Of a DNA stretch of 64,000 nt, positions 34,222-41,670 are shown in pieces. The stretch's first letter is position 1. Each line of letters opens with the position of its first letter. Source of the stretch: Pseudomonas spelaei (GTDB lineage: Bacteria; Pseudomonadota; Gammaproteobacteria; Pseudomonadales; Pseudomonadaceae). The translations under genes and the position numbers were made by a program. The stretch covers positions 1 through 64,000 of the forward strand of contig NZ_WNNK01000026.1 of NCBI RefSeq assembly GCF_009724245.1, written 5' to 3'. Below the pieces are notes generated by a model. That model made no database searches, had not been told where the DNA came from, and saw only the letters and a program-made list of their open reading frames with translations.

Positions 34222-34245
34222 TTCTCGTGTTCTCGTGTTCTCGTA
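34222..34245. repeat. 8-base tandem repeat before the candidate immunity gene
   Basis: TTCTCGTG occurs twice and TTCTCGTA once, in tandem (on the coding strand ACGAGAA units). The array lies between the peptide stop (34250) and the immunity start (34216) and supplies the GAGAA that serves as ribosome-binding site. Slippage would move that site relative to the start codon. Confidence 0.8.
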
Positions 34246-34249
34246 TTAG

Positions 34250-34531
34250 TTAGCTTTCGCACATCATGTTTTCCGGGTCACTTTCACTAAATTCGTCATA
34301 AATTTCCGCGCCAACAATAGCTCCAATCGCTATTCCGATAGTTCCACCAATTGCGATGCCTAGGGAAATACCTACGGGTCCACCTATTATTCCAATCCCG
34401 GCGCCTATGGCGGCTCCACCTGCACCCATCTGTTGAGCCATACTAACTGCAGCATCTCCCCGATCGCCTCCTGAAACAGCATTTATCTCATCAAGGGTCA
34501 ACTCTTTAAGGTTGCAGTGAGCAAGGTTCAT
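34250..34531 (-). CDS. double-glycine leader peptide, class II microcin-like bacteriocin precursor
   Basis: 93 residues. The leader of 22 residues is canonical for C39 exporters: NLKELTLDEINAVSGG, cut after Gly22. The 71-residue core is a Gly/Ile/Ala glycine-zipper stretch (GAGIGIIGGPVGISLGIAIG and GTIGIAIGAIVG), followed by an acidic tail with one cysteine (DPENMMCES). The IGGPVGxxxG and GAEIYDEF patterns recall microcin H47 (GGPLGVVVG) and microcin V (GGAIYDYAS), which insert in the inner membrane. There is no serine-glycine tail of the siderophore-linked class IIb type. AAAGGAAA precedes ATG 34531. First gene of the operon with candidate immunity, nucleotidyltransferase and full exporter. 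Too small and low-complexity for many automatic annotations. Confidence 0.85.
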   Translation of the reverse strand: MNLAHCNLKELTLDEINAVSGGDRGDAAVSMAQQMGAGGAAIGAGIGIIGGPVGISLGIAIGGTIGIAIGAIVGAEIYDEFSESDPENMMCES

Positions 34532-34622
34532 ATCGGATTTCCTTTTCTATATTGAATTGATGTCAGTAGGTGGTGCAGTGAGAGAGTGATGGACGTTTAT
34601 GACTTTTTTAATTATTTTTAGT

Positions 34623-34859
34623 TTAAGTAGTGTTAAATTTTCTGCTTGAATGATTGATTGAGAAGTGGATGTAATCTTTGAGGGTTTTAACTGTAGGATT
34701 AATTCCCAATATGAATGTCATATCTGCAATTGCAGTACTGAGTTTGTGGCCAGAATGACAACTGGGCTTCACCGTGTTTTCTCGTGTGCCTTGCGGTAGA
34801 TCTGCCACAATCAATGCAAAAAATACTGTACATATGTACAGTTTTATCCTACATTCCAT
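34623..34859 (-). CDS. hypothetical small secreted protein (weak)
   Basis: A 78-codon frame from ATG 34859 beginning MECRIKLYICTVFFALIVAD, which looks like a signal peptide, followed by a polar tail. It lies upstream of the peptide gene in the same direction, in AT-rich DNA, but the ribosome-binding site is poorly spaced and a perfect palindrome is embedded in its codons. It may be a real small gene, a decayed one, or chance. No family recognised. Confidence 0.25.
   Translation of the reverse strand: MECRIKLYICTVFFALIVADLPQGTRENTVKPSCHSGHKLSTAIADMTFILGINPTVKTLKDYIHFSINHSSRKFNTT
34824..34843. promoter_or_regulatory. LexA (SOS) box candidate
   Basis: TACTGTACATATGTACAGTT contains an 18-base perfect palindrome and fits the gammaproteobacterial LexA consensus CTGT-N8-ACAG. 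It lies in the 393-base gap between the microcin peptide gene (starts 34531, minus) and the secreted-protein gene (starts 34925, plus). Colicin-type genes are commonly under LexA. No strong -35/-10 pair was identified next to it, and which direction it serves is unclear. Confidence 0.5.
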
Positions 34860-34862
34860 CCC

Positions 34863-34882
34863 CGGTGACTCGGATGTCACCG
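34863..34882. other. stem-loop in the divergent gap
   Basis: CGGTGAC and GTCACCG pair perfectly around a six-base loop (TCGGAT), 43 bases before the start codon of the secreted-protein gene. It is not followed by a T-run on either strand close by. It could be an operator or a leader structure. Confidence 0.4.
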
Positions 34883-34924
34883 AGCACCTCAGCGTCAAAT
34901 TTTTTAACTATGGATGGATAAAAA

Positions 34925-36439
34925 ATGCACTCGAAAAAAGCCTTTATGCTGGGCGCGGTCATGGCCGCTTCCTGCTTTGTTTCGGCCTTTGCCCTGGCCG
35001 AGCAATACCCTCAACTGACCCAGAAAACGGCTCGGCCTGCTGACAAACAGGGCCTGAAGCAAGGCGCAAAAGTAGCGGTCCACAAGGCTTCTGCTGAGCT
35101 GAAGCAGCAGTTGCAAGCCGCTTCCCAACTGAAAAAAACCACCCTCAATGCCAAGCCAGTGGCCAGTGCCGCTGTGGTTGAAGGCAGCGCTGCACGTGCG
35201 CCGGCCATCAAGGTGCTCAAGCAAAGCGCGAGTCAGGCCGGTGTGGCGCAGGTTGCCAAGGCTGCGCTGGTGGCAGGGTGTGAAACCACGCTGGATATCA
35301 ACGTGCTTTACCCGGTGGACGGTGTGCAAACCGGCGACCTGCTGTGCTACCACTTCAACGTGCCGCAGAAATCCCGGATCAATGCCCTGTTGATTGGTCA
35401 GAGCGAAGGCACCGACATGTCGTTGACCCTGTTCCAGGACGATGGCCAGGGTAATCCGATTCCCCTGGTGACTTCCGACAACCCGGGCACTGCCGATGAA
35501 AGCATTGGCGGGGTGGTGTCAGCCGGTGATTACTATTGGTTTATGGAGACCAAGGCGGCAGTGGCCGGGTCAACGTTCCAGTTCGGTGTCGCGGTGGACA
35601 GCAATATCGATGACTTCGAGCCCAATGACACGCCGGACACCGCCTTCCAACTGCCGGATACATTGAACTTCCTCAGCGCCAACGCTGACACCCTGGATGA
35701 TGTCGATTACTTTGACTTCACGGCGGTGCGTGGCCAGGCGGTCGGTATCGCGCTGACGGCTGACGCGGCGAGCGGCAGTACCCGTGGCAAGTGGATTCTC
35801 GAGCGATTCGATGGCACCCAGTGGGTGACCCTGGGCGCGAATATCCCGACGACGACGGTCTCCAGTCCAGGCGTCAATGGTGTGGTCAAGGTTCGGGTGC
35901 GTCCCAATCAACACCCCAATGAGCCGTGGAGCCCGAACGGTAAATACACCCTGTCGTTGGGTTCCAGCCCCCGCATGAACAGCGGTGAGGTCAAGGGCGA
36001 GCCCACTGTGATTCGCGCTCCCGGTTCCAGCCCTTATGGTTTCATGACCACCCAGGCCTACCGGACGCTGAACTGGTCGATGAACCTGTCGGACAGCACC
36101 GGCGCGCCGTTGGTGGGGTTGCACCCGATCCTGTTCCTCGACCAGCACATCAATCCGAACACTGGCGACATTCTCTACAAGGCTTATCCGGCAACCACCA
36201 ACAGCAGTGGCCAGGCGACGTCTACCGTCAACCTGGGGACGTGCTTCGGTGACTTCGAAGCGACCTCTGTCGACTATTCGATGGGCTACAACAATACCTG
36301 GCGTACGGAGTACAACTTCGGCGTGTGGCGCATGGGTGTGCTGGAGTTCCCGGGTATTGGTATCGGTGGCGACAACGTGCAGTTCGTCACCTTCGGGCAC
36401 CTGTGCAAGCAAACCCTGATCAGCAGCACCAAGAGCTGA
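34925..36439 (+). CDS. secreted protein with pre-peptidase C-terminal-like domains, function unknown
   Basis: 504 residues. A signal peptide ends near residue 25 (AFALAEQ). Residues 25-115 are Ala/Lys/Gln-rich and probably helical. Two PPC-like beta-sandwiches follow: about 120-220 (YPVDGVQTGDLLCYHFNVPQ, SAGDYYWFMET) and about 225-350 (DDFEPNDTPDTAFQLPD, then DTLDDVDYFDF and a YTLSLG end strand). The DFEPNDTxxTA / DVDYF pattern is typical of PPC modules in secreted peptidases, but no protease domain is present. The last 140 residues are an unrecognised Cys-containing domain. It is monocistronic, with a strong terminator. It diverges from the microcin operon across the LexA-like palindrome. 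The surface or extracellular role is inferred. Confidence 0.8.
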   Translation: MHSKKAFMLGAVMAASCFVSAFALAEQYPQLTQKTARPADKQGLKQGAKVAVHKASAELKQQLQAASQLKKTTLNAKPVASAAVVEGSAARAPAIKVLKQSASQAGVAQVAKAALVAGCETTLDINVLYPVDGVQTGDLLCYHFNVPQKSRINALLIGQSEGTDMSLTLFQDDGQGNPIPLVTSDNPGTADESIGGVVSAGDYYWFMETKAAVAGSTFQFGVAVDSNIDDFEPNDTPDTAFQLPDTLNFLSANADTLDDVDYFDFTAVRGQAVGIALTADAASGSTRGKWILERFDGTQWVTLGANIPTTTVSSPGVNGVVKVRVRPNQHPNEPWSPNGKYTLSLGSSPRMNSGEVKGEPTVIRAPGSSPYGFMTTQAYRTLNWSMNLSDSTGAPLVGLHPILFLDQHINPNTGDILYKAYPATTNSSGQATSTVNLGTCFGDFEATSVDYSMGYNNTWRTEYNFGVWRMGVLEFPGIGIGGDNVQFVTFGHLCKQTLISSTKS

Positions 36440-36456
36440 TTTGATGTAGCGATTCC

Positions 36457-36491
36457 GGGGATACAGGCCTTGCGGTCTGTATCCCTTTTTT
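36457..36491 (+). terminator. intrinsic terminator
   Basis: A nine-base perfect stem (GGGATACAG / CTGTATCCC) with a ten-base loop, followed by TTTTTT, 18 bases after the stop of the secreted-protein gene. It reads as a rho-independent terminator for the plus strand and lies immediately before the convergent gene end at 36496. Confidence 0.9.
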
Positions 36492-36495
36492 GTCT

Positions 36496-37593
36496 CTAGG
36501 GTTTCAGTGCAACCTGCAGTGGCAGCCGCGCCATGCTGGTGTTCTTCAATGAGCCCAGGTACAGCCAGTCGCCGTACTCGCGGGCGGTGGTGATAGGCGA
36601 GTAATTACCCGGGCCGCCATCTTGCAGATTGGCGACCACCTTGCCGTTGACGTCCAGCCCCAGCACAAAGGCCCGGTGCTCGACCGGCTTGGGCACCACC
36701 ATCAGCGCCCGCACCATGACTTTGCGCATCAAGGGATAACCCGCGAACCCGTCCAGCAGTGGATTGCGCGGGGAATACAGGGCGACCCAGAAACGGTCCC
36801 GGCCATTGAAACTGAGGTTATCCGGCAGCCCTGGCAGGTTATCGATAAACAGGTCGTGATGGCCGGCTTTATCGCCTTTGAGCCAATAGCGGCTGATGCG
36901 GTAGGCGCCGGTTTCATTCACCAGCACGTAGTCTTCGTTTGGACCCAGGGCGACACCGTTGGCGAATTGCAGTTGGTCCAGCAGCACCTCGGTATGACCG
37001 TTGCTGAAGTCGTAGCGCAGCAGCCGGCCGTCGCCACCGTGTTCGATCACCGCCTCACCATCCTGCCCATAACCCCAGCGGCTCGATGCGTCACTGAAAT
37101 AGGCATAGCGCCCGGCAGTGTCCACCGTTACGTCATCGGTAAAACCAAAAGGCAGGTTGTTGGCGCTGCTGCTCAGGGTGGTCAGTGTGCCTTGGGTGTC
37201 GAGGGCGAGCAGGCCCTTGATGCCGTCGGCGATGATCAATCGACCGTCCGGGTGTTGCGCCAGGCCGAGGGGGCGGCCCTGGGTGTCGGCCAATACCTCC
37301 AGTGCCTGGCTATCGGGCGAGGTGCGGATGATGCGCCCGTCATGCAGACCGGTGATGAGAAAACCTTGAGTATCCAGCAGCAGGGCTTCGGGGCCTGCGA
37401 TGCCCTGGGCACCGACCCTTTGCACGTTCTTGAGGCGTTGGTTTTGTGCATAAGGTCCATCCTTCATCGACGGTGCCTTGGGCGGCGACCAGTTGACCGG
37501 CTGGACCTTGGTGGGCATCAGCAGCAGGAAGGCAATAACGGCGATCAGGATCACCAGCAGTAGATGCCGAACTTTTCGTGGACGGGTGTTCAT
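36496..37593 (-). CDS. strictosidine-synthase/SMP-30-like beta-propeller protein
   Basis: 365 residues with an N-terminal membrane anchor at about 10-27. The remainder is a six-bladed propeller typical of strictosidine-synthase-like/SMP-30 lactonase proteins: GPEALLLDTQGFLITGLHDG, RPLGLAQHPDGRLIIAD, FTDDVTVDTAGRYAYFSDAS and NGVALGPNEDYVLVNETGAY. The function could be ester or lactone hydrolysis in the periplasm. It is co-translated with the fatty-acid hydroxylase-like gene (ATGA overlap at 37590-37593), suggesting lipid-related chemistry. Confidence 0.82.
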   Translation of the reverse strand: MNTRPRKVRHLLLVILIAVIAFLLLMPTKVQPVNWSPPKAPSMKDGPYAQNQRLKNVQRVGAQGIAGPEALLLDTQGFLITGLHDGRIIRTSPDSQALEVLADTQGRPLGLAQHPDGRLIIADGIKGLLALDTQGTLTTLSSSANNLPFGFTDDVTVDTAGRYAYFSDASSRWGYGQDGEAVIEHGGDGRLLRYDFSNGHTEVLLDQLQFANGVALGPNEDYVLVNETGAYRISRYWLKGDKAGHHDLFIDNLPGLPDNLSFNGRDRFWVALYSPRNPLLDGFAGYPLMRKVMVRALMVVPKPVEHRAFVLGLDVNGKVVANLQDGGPGNYSPITTAREYGDWLYLGSLKNTSMARLPLQVALKP

Positions 37594-38276
37594 GGTCGTT
37601 CCTGGCTGTCATTGGGCTCTTGGGTGGCGGGCTCCCAGTGCAGGGTGCCGAACAGGTAGTCCATCAATGGCAGGACGATGTTGAAGTTGCGTCCCTGCAT
37701 CAGTTCGCGGCGGTGATGCAGGGCGTGCAGTTGGCGCATCTGGCGGATCCAGGGGAGGCGGGCCAGAGGATGGGTGTCGTGAAGGTGTTCGCAGGCGTGG
37801 AAGATTTCGTAGAGCAGGTAGCCGAGGATCATACAGCCGGCAAACAGGCCGGCGACGTTGGGGTTCAGTTGTTTGAGCAGCCACCAGGCGGGGAGGGTAA
37901 TGGCCAGGCTGTGGAGGATGATCAGCCAGGCGGGGAACAGAATGACGCGCCAGTCTTTTGCGCTTTGGTAGGTCATGTGGCCAGGGGTGAAGAAACTGTG
38001 GTGGTCACCGGTGTGGCGGGCGTAGAACAGTTTGGCTAAGGCGTATTTGTGGTGGCCCAGGTGACGATGGACGAGGTAGATGCACAGGTTGAAGAACACC
38101 AGGGACAGGGGGATGGCCAACCATTCCAGCGGATGAATCTGGTGGGCGGTGGACCAGAACAGTGTGATGCAGAGCAGGCCATAGCCCAGCACGAAACCGG
38201 CGTGGAGCCAGGGGTTGTAGCGGGGGTGGACGCTGGCTCGGTAGCGGGTGCGGAAGGCCTCGGTGGGGTGCGGCAT
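37590..38276 (-). CDS. fatty-acid hydroxylase / sterol desaturase family membrane enzyme
   Basis: 228 residues from ATG 38276; a longer frame upstream is not credible because it covers the divergent promoter region. Several membrane helices and the histidine clusters that bind a di-iron centre: HRHLGHHKYALAKLF, YARHTGDHHSFF, FHACEHLHDTH and LHALHHRR. Family members hydroxylate or desaturate lipids using oxygen. The gene is paired with the propeller protein downstream and lies divergent to the HpaR-like regulator. Confidence 0.83.
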   Translation of the reverse strand: MPHPTEAFRTRYRASVHPRYNPWLHAGFVLGYGLLCITLFWSTAHQIHPLEWLAIPLSLVFFNLCIYLVHRHLGHHKYALAKLFYARHTGDHHSFFTPGHMTYQSAKDWRVILFPAWLIILHSLAITLPAWWLLKQLNPNVAGLFAGCMILGYLLYEIFHACEHLHDTHPLARLPWIRQMRQLHALHHRRELMQGRNFNIVLPLMDYLFGTLHWEPATQEPNDSQERP

Positions 38277-38409
38277 GGGCGTGGCTCGTTGTGGTTTTTT
38301 TGGGTGGAGTGAGCTTAGTTGGTTGTGGGGATTATGCGAGTTCGTAGCTTGCACCCCCCGGGCCCCGACTCTAAGCTCCACCACTTCAGCCCCTAGCGAC
38401 GCGTAAACC

Positions 38410-38832
38410 ATGCCCACCCCGAGACCCTCGTTGACCCTCACCCTGCTGCAAGCTCGCGAAGCGACCATGGCTTTCTTCCGGCCGCTGCTCAACGAGCACG
38501 ACCTGACCGAGCAGCAATGGCGAGTCATCCGCATCCTGCGCCGCCAAGGCGAGCTGGAAAGTCATCAACTGGCCCAATTGGCTTGTATCCTCAAACCCAG
38601 CATGACCGGTGTGCTCGGGCGGCTGGAGCGTGACGGTATTGTTCGCCGCCGCAAATCCTCTGAAGACCAGCGCCGGGTGTTCGTCGCCCTGACCGAGCTT
38701 GGGCAACAGCGCTTCGTCGACATGAGCGAGGGGATGGAAAGTAATTACCTGAAGATCCAGGAACAGTTCGGCGAGGAGCAACTTGAACAACTGATGACGT
38801 TGCTCGAAAAGCTCAAAGGCATCAAACCCTGA
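38410..38832 (+). CDS. hpaR: MarR-family regulator, HpaR-like
   Basis: 140 residues. SLTLTLLQAREATMAFFRPL, then LTEQQWRVIRILRRQGELES and ACILKPSMTGVLGRLERDGI are close, from memory, to E. coli HpaR, the repressor of homoprotocatechuate degradation. The winged-helix basic wing is VRRRKSSEDQRRVFVALT. Here, however, it is followed by a RidA protein rather than the hpa catabolic genes, so the regulated pathway may differ or lie elsewhere. Divergent from the fatty-acid hydroxylase gene. Confidence 0.8.
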   Translation: MPTPRPSLTLTLLQAREATMAFFRPLLNEHDLTEQQWRVIRILRRQGELESHQLAQLACILKPSMTGVLGRLERDGIVRRRKSSEDQRRVFVALTELGQQRFVDMSEGMESNYLKIQEQFGEEQLEQLMTLLEKLKGIKP

Positions 38833-38860
38833 CGTTACCTATTGCACACAAGGAATGGCG

Positions 38861-39262
38861 ATGCAGAGAAGGACCATAAACCCTCCAACCGTTTTCAACT
38901 CCCTGCAATACGGATTCAGCCAGGCTATTGAGGTGCGCGATGGTCGGCGAATTTTGTTGTCCGGCCAGGTGGGTGTGGATGCAGAGGAGAACACCGTGGG
39001 CCCGGGTATTGCCGAGCAGACCGCTGCGGCGCTGGATAACATCGAGAAGGTCCTGGCGGCGGTCGATGGCAATCTGTCCCATGTGATCATGTTGCGTCTG
39101 TATATCGTCGAGTCTGCCCGTGATCAGCAGGAACCTATCGCCGTGGCCTTGCGTGAGCGTTTTTCACAAAGCCCGCCACCATCGTCGTGGATTATCGTCA
39201 GCGGTTTGTCGCTGCCGCAATGGTTGATCGAGATTGAGGCCGAGGCGTTGATTCCCGATTGA
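38861..39262 (+). CDS. RidA/YjgF family enamine/imine deaminase-like protein
   Basis: 133 residues from ATG 38861, seven bases after AAGGA; an ATG at 38855 is too close to that site. RidA-fold motifs: ILLSGQVGVDAEENTVG, GIAEQTAAALDNIEKVLAA and VIMLRLYIVE, with WLIEIEAEALI at the end in place of the usual LVEIEAVA. It lacks the catalytic Arg context of core RidA (C-terminal xxRxxV), so it may belong to another RidA subfamily. Co-directional with the HpaR-like gene, 28 bases downstream, probably one transcript. Confidence 0.82.
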   Translation: MQRRTINPPTVFNSLQYGFSQAIEVRDGRRILLSGQVGVDAEENTVGPGIAEQTAAALDNIEKVLAAVDGNLSHVIMLRLYIVESARDQQEPIAVALRERFSQSPPPSSWIIVSGLSLPQWLIEIEAEALIPD

Positions 39263-39375
39263 TCTGGAAAAAATAGCGAGGTGTTTCGAAGGGTGTCTGT
39301 AAATACATGTGCGGTGAACTGTGTTTTACAGCGACCATCAGCGCTCTTGTTTGAAATGATACTTCCATACAGGGC

Positions 39376-40083
39376 TTAATGGTCCTCGGGTACCGGCAGG
39401 TCCTTTTTTCGATCTATGGCCAGTTCGGTCAGCGCAATCATTCGTTCATAACGTACAAGGGATACTTGGACAAAGATGCAAAGCGGAATGACCAGGATGG
39501 TGGAGTACGCCAGGGCATATACCCAATCAGGCTGTGAGTCCAATTTGGGAATTGCAGTCATGAAGGCCAGCAGTCCCGGCAATATGCCAATCTTCTCGAT
39601 CGGGCCGGCAACCATCGTCGTACGCCTTTCAAAGCTTGCCCGTTCACTTTTGAGTTCCAGGACGCCGAGCTTCAGGGTCGCGGCGGACAGCTCGCAGAAC
39701 GAGTCGAGATATTGACCATCTGTTTGCATTGGAACTTTAACGTTGATATTGAGCAAGTTGGAAAACGGCGCGCGATAAGTATTCTTGAGCGCCGATCGGT
39801 ACAGCCAGGCTCCCAGAAGTGGAGACAACAGTATCGTCAGGTAGGAAATACCCAGCAGGGTCCAGCTTAAGATGAACAGCTCCCGCCATTCCCCGAGCCA
39901 CGCAACAACTCCGACAGCGATGGACAGCGCAGCGGGTGCACAGAGCGCCCACCAGAAAACGTGATTACTCAATCGATAGGCCGCTGTGGACTTCGCTTCC
40001 TGTCTTTTTACGCGATGGCGATCTTTTTCGGCCTGTTCCAGAGCTGCATGTATCTCGAAAAAGCGCTCAATTTCTTCTTGCAT
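39376..40083 (-). CDS. membrane protein of unknown function
   Basis: About 235 residues from ATG 40083 (MQEEIERFFEIHAALEQ); an in-frame TTG 25 codons upstream is possible. It begins with a charged helix (about 1-35), then hydrophobic segments near 45-65, 72-95 and two in the C-terminal half (about 162-205), leaving a central soluble part of about 65 residues. I do not recognise the family. It is isolated between the RidA gene (convergent) and the NodT-like gene (same strand). Confidence 0.6.
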   Translation of the reverse strand: MQEEIERFFEIHAALEQAEKDRHRVKRQEAKSTAAYRLSNHVFWWALCAPAALSIAVGVVAWLGEWRELFILSWTLLGISYLTILLSPLLGAWLYRSALKNTYRAPFSNLLNINVKVPMQTDGQYLDSFCELSAATLKLGVLELKSERASFERRTTMVAGPIEKIGILPGLLAFMTAIPKLDSQPDWVYALAYSTILVIPLCIFVQVSLVRYERMIALTELAIDRKKDLPVPEDH

Positions 40084-40168
40084 GGACGGTCTTTTGACTC
40101 CAGGTAAAGTTGTGACGATATTACGGTGATGCTCCGCTATTTTCGAGGCTGAACTCAACCGCTCAACA

Positions 40169-41605
40169 CTAAGGTTTCTGTGTCGAGCCTACCAGGCTCG
40201 GCCATTGCGCCCACGCGCCACCCAACGCCGTATACAGATTCACCTCCGCCACCAGTTGTGCCAACCGGTCGGCAATCAACATCTGCTGCGAACTGAACAG
40301 CGAGCGTTGTGCGTCCAGGAACGTCAAGTTGCTGTCCACGCCACTGCGGTAGCGGTGTTCCGCCAGGTCATAGTAGGTCTGGTTGGCCTTTACGAAGTCC
40401 CGTTGTGCTTCCAGTTGATCGTTGTAGGTCTGCCGTGCGGCGAGGCCGTTGGAGACTTCCTGGAAGGCGGTCTGGATGGACTTTTCGTATTGGGCGACGA
40501 GGATGTTTTTCTGGATTTTCGCGTAATCGAGGCTGGCCCGCAGGCTGCCGGCATTGAAGATCGGCAGGTTGATCTGTGGCTGGAACGTCCAGCTTCCCGA
40601 GCCACCCTTGAACAGTCCTGACAGGTCTTTACTGGCGCTGCCGGCATTGGCGGTCAGGGTGAGGGAGGGGAAAAACGCAGCGCGAGCGGCGCCGATGTTG
40701 GCGTTGGCGGCCTTGAGTTGGTATTCGGCCTGGAGAATGTCCGGGCGCCGTTGCAGCAGGTCTGACGGCAGCCCGGCGGGGACCCGGGCAATCAGGTCGT
40801 CAGCCAACGGGCGCGCGGGCAGTGTTTCCGAGACCGGACCGCCCACCAGCAAGCTCAGGCTGTTTACGTCCTGGGCGACCTGGCGCTGATAGCGGGCGAC
40901 ACTGGCGCGGGTACTTTCCACACTGGTACGGGCCTGGATCACGTCCAGCGAGGACGCCTTGCCGGCGCTCTTGCTGCGGGCGGTCAGGCGCAGGCTGCGC
41001 TCGTCGGCCGCCAGGGTTTTCTCGGCCAGGGCCAGCAATTCCTGGTCGGCGCGCCAGGTCAGATAGCCGTTGGCAACGTTGGCCACCAGACTCAGTTGGG
41101 CACTGCGCCGGGCTTCTTCGGTGGACAGGTAGGTCTGCATGGCCTGTTCACTGAGGCTGCGCAGGCGGCCGAAGAAATCCAGTTCATAGGCGCTGACTCC
41201 CAGCGTCGCCGAATAAGAGGAGGTGATAGCGGATTTGCCGGTGCCCGTGAGGTCGCCGGGAAGCTTCTGGCGTTTGCCGGCGCCGCTGGCGGACACGGCC
41301 GGGAACAGGTTGGCCCGTTGAATGCGGTACTGCGCCTGGAACGCTTCCACGTTCAGGGCCGCCACTCGCAGGTCACGGTTGTTGACCAGCGCATCGCGGA
41401 TCAACTGCTGCATCGCCGGGTCATGAAACAGTTGTTGCCAGTCCGGTCCTGACGCTGTATCGACTCCCGTCAGCGCGGCCTGGTAGACCGGGCCCAGGGG
41501 GTACTGTGCAGGGGTGGGCGCCTTGGGTTGTTGGTAGTCCGGAGTCAGCGAGCAACCGCCGAGGATCCACGCAACAGTCACCAAAGAGATGGGGAGCTTG
41601 CTCAT
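40169..41605 (-). CDS. NodT-family outer-membrane efflux lipoprotein
   Basis: 478 residues. Lipoprotein signal with lipobox ILGGC near residue 18 and the SLTPDYQQP start typical of OprM/NodT proteins. Two outer-membrane-efflux repeats; RYRSGVDSNLTFLDAQRSLF near the C-terminus. No inner-membrane pump or adaptor is adjacent. Genes of this type commonly accompany the LuxR regulator and first NRPS gene in Pseudomonas lipopeptide loci (massetolide, viscosin), so a role in lipopeptide export is likely. It follows the LuxR gene by 65 bases on the same strand. Confidence 0.87.
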   Translation of the reverse strand: MSKLPISLVTVAWILGGCSLTPDYQQPKAPTPAQYPLGPVYQAALTGVDTASGPDWQQLFHDPAMQQLIRDALVNNRDLRVAALNVEAFQAQYRIQRANLFPAVSASGAGKRQKLPGDLTGTGKSAITSSYSATLGVSAYELDFFGRLRSLSEQAMQTYLSTEEARRSAQLSLVANVANGYLTWRADQELLALAEKTLAADERSLRLTARSKSAGKASSLDVIQARTSVESTRASVARYQRQVAQDVNSLSLLVGGPVSETLPARPLADDLIARVPAGLPSDLLQRRPDILQAEYQLKAANANIGAARAAFFPSLTLTANAGSASKDLSGLFKGGSGSWTFQPQINLPIFNAGSLRASLDYAKIQKNILVAQYEKSIQTAFQEVSNGLAARQTYNDQLEAQRDFVKANQTYYDLAEHRYRSGVDSNLTFLDAQRSLFSSQQMLIADRLAQLVAEVNLYTALGGAWAQWPSLVGSTQKP

Positions 41606-41670
41606 TGACCAGCCTCAGGAAAAAGGAAGGAGGCGAGCCGGGTTGCAGGGCTCGCCAGCGTGAAGGTGTT

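Noticed and set aside
39297..39331. CTGTAAA / TTTACAG inverted pair after the RidA gene
   Set aside because: Arms of seven bases with a 21-base loop and no T-run; not convincing as a terminator or operator.
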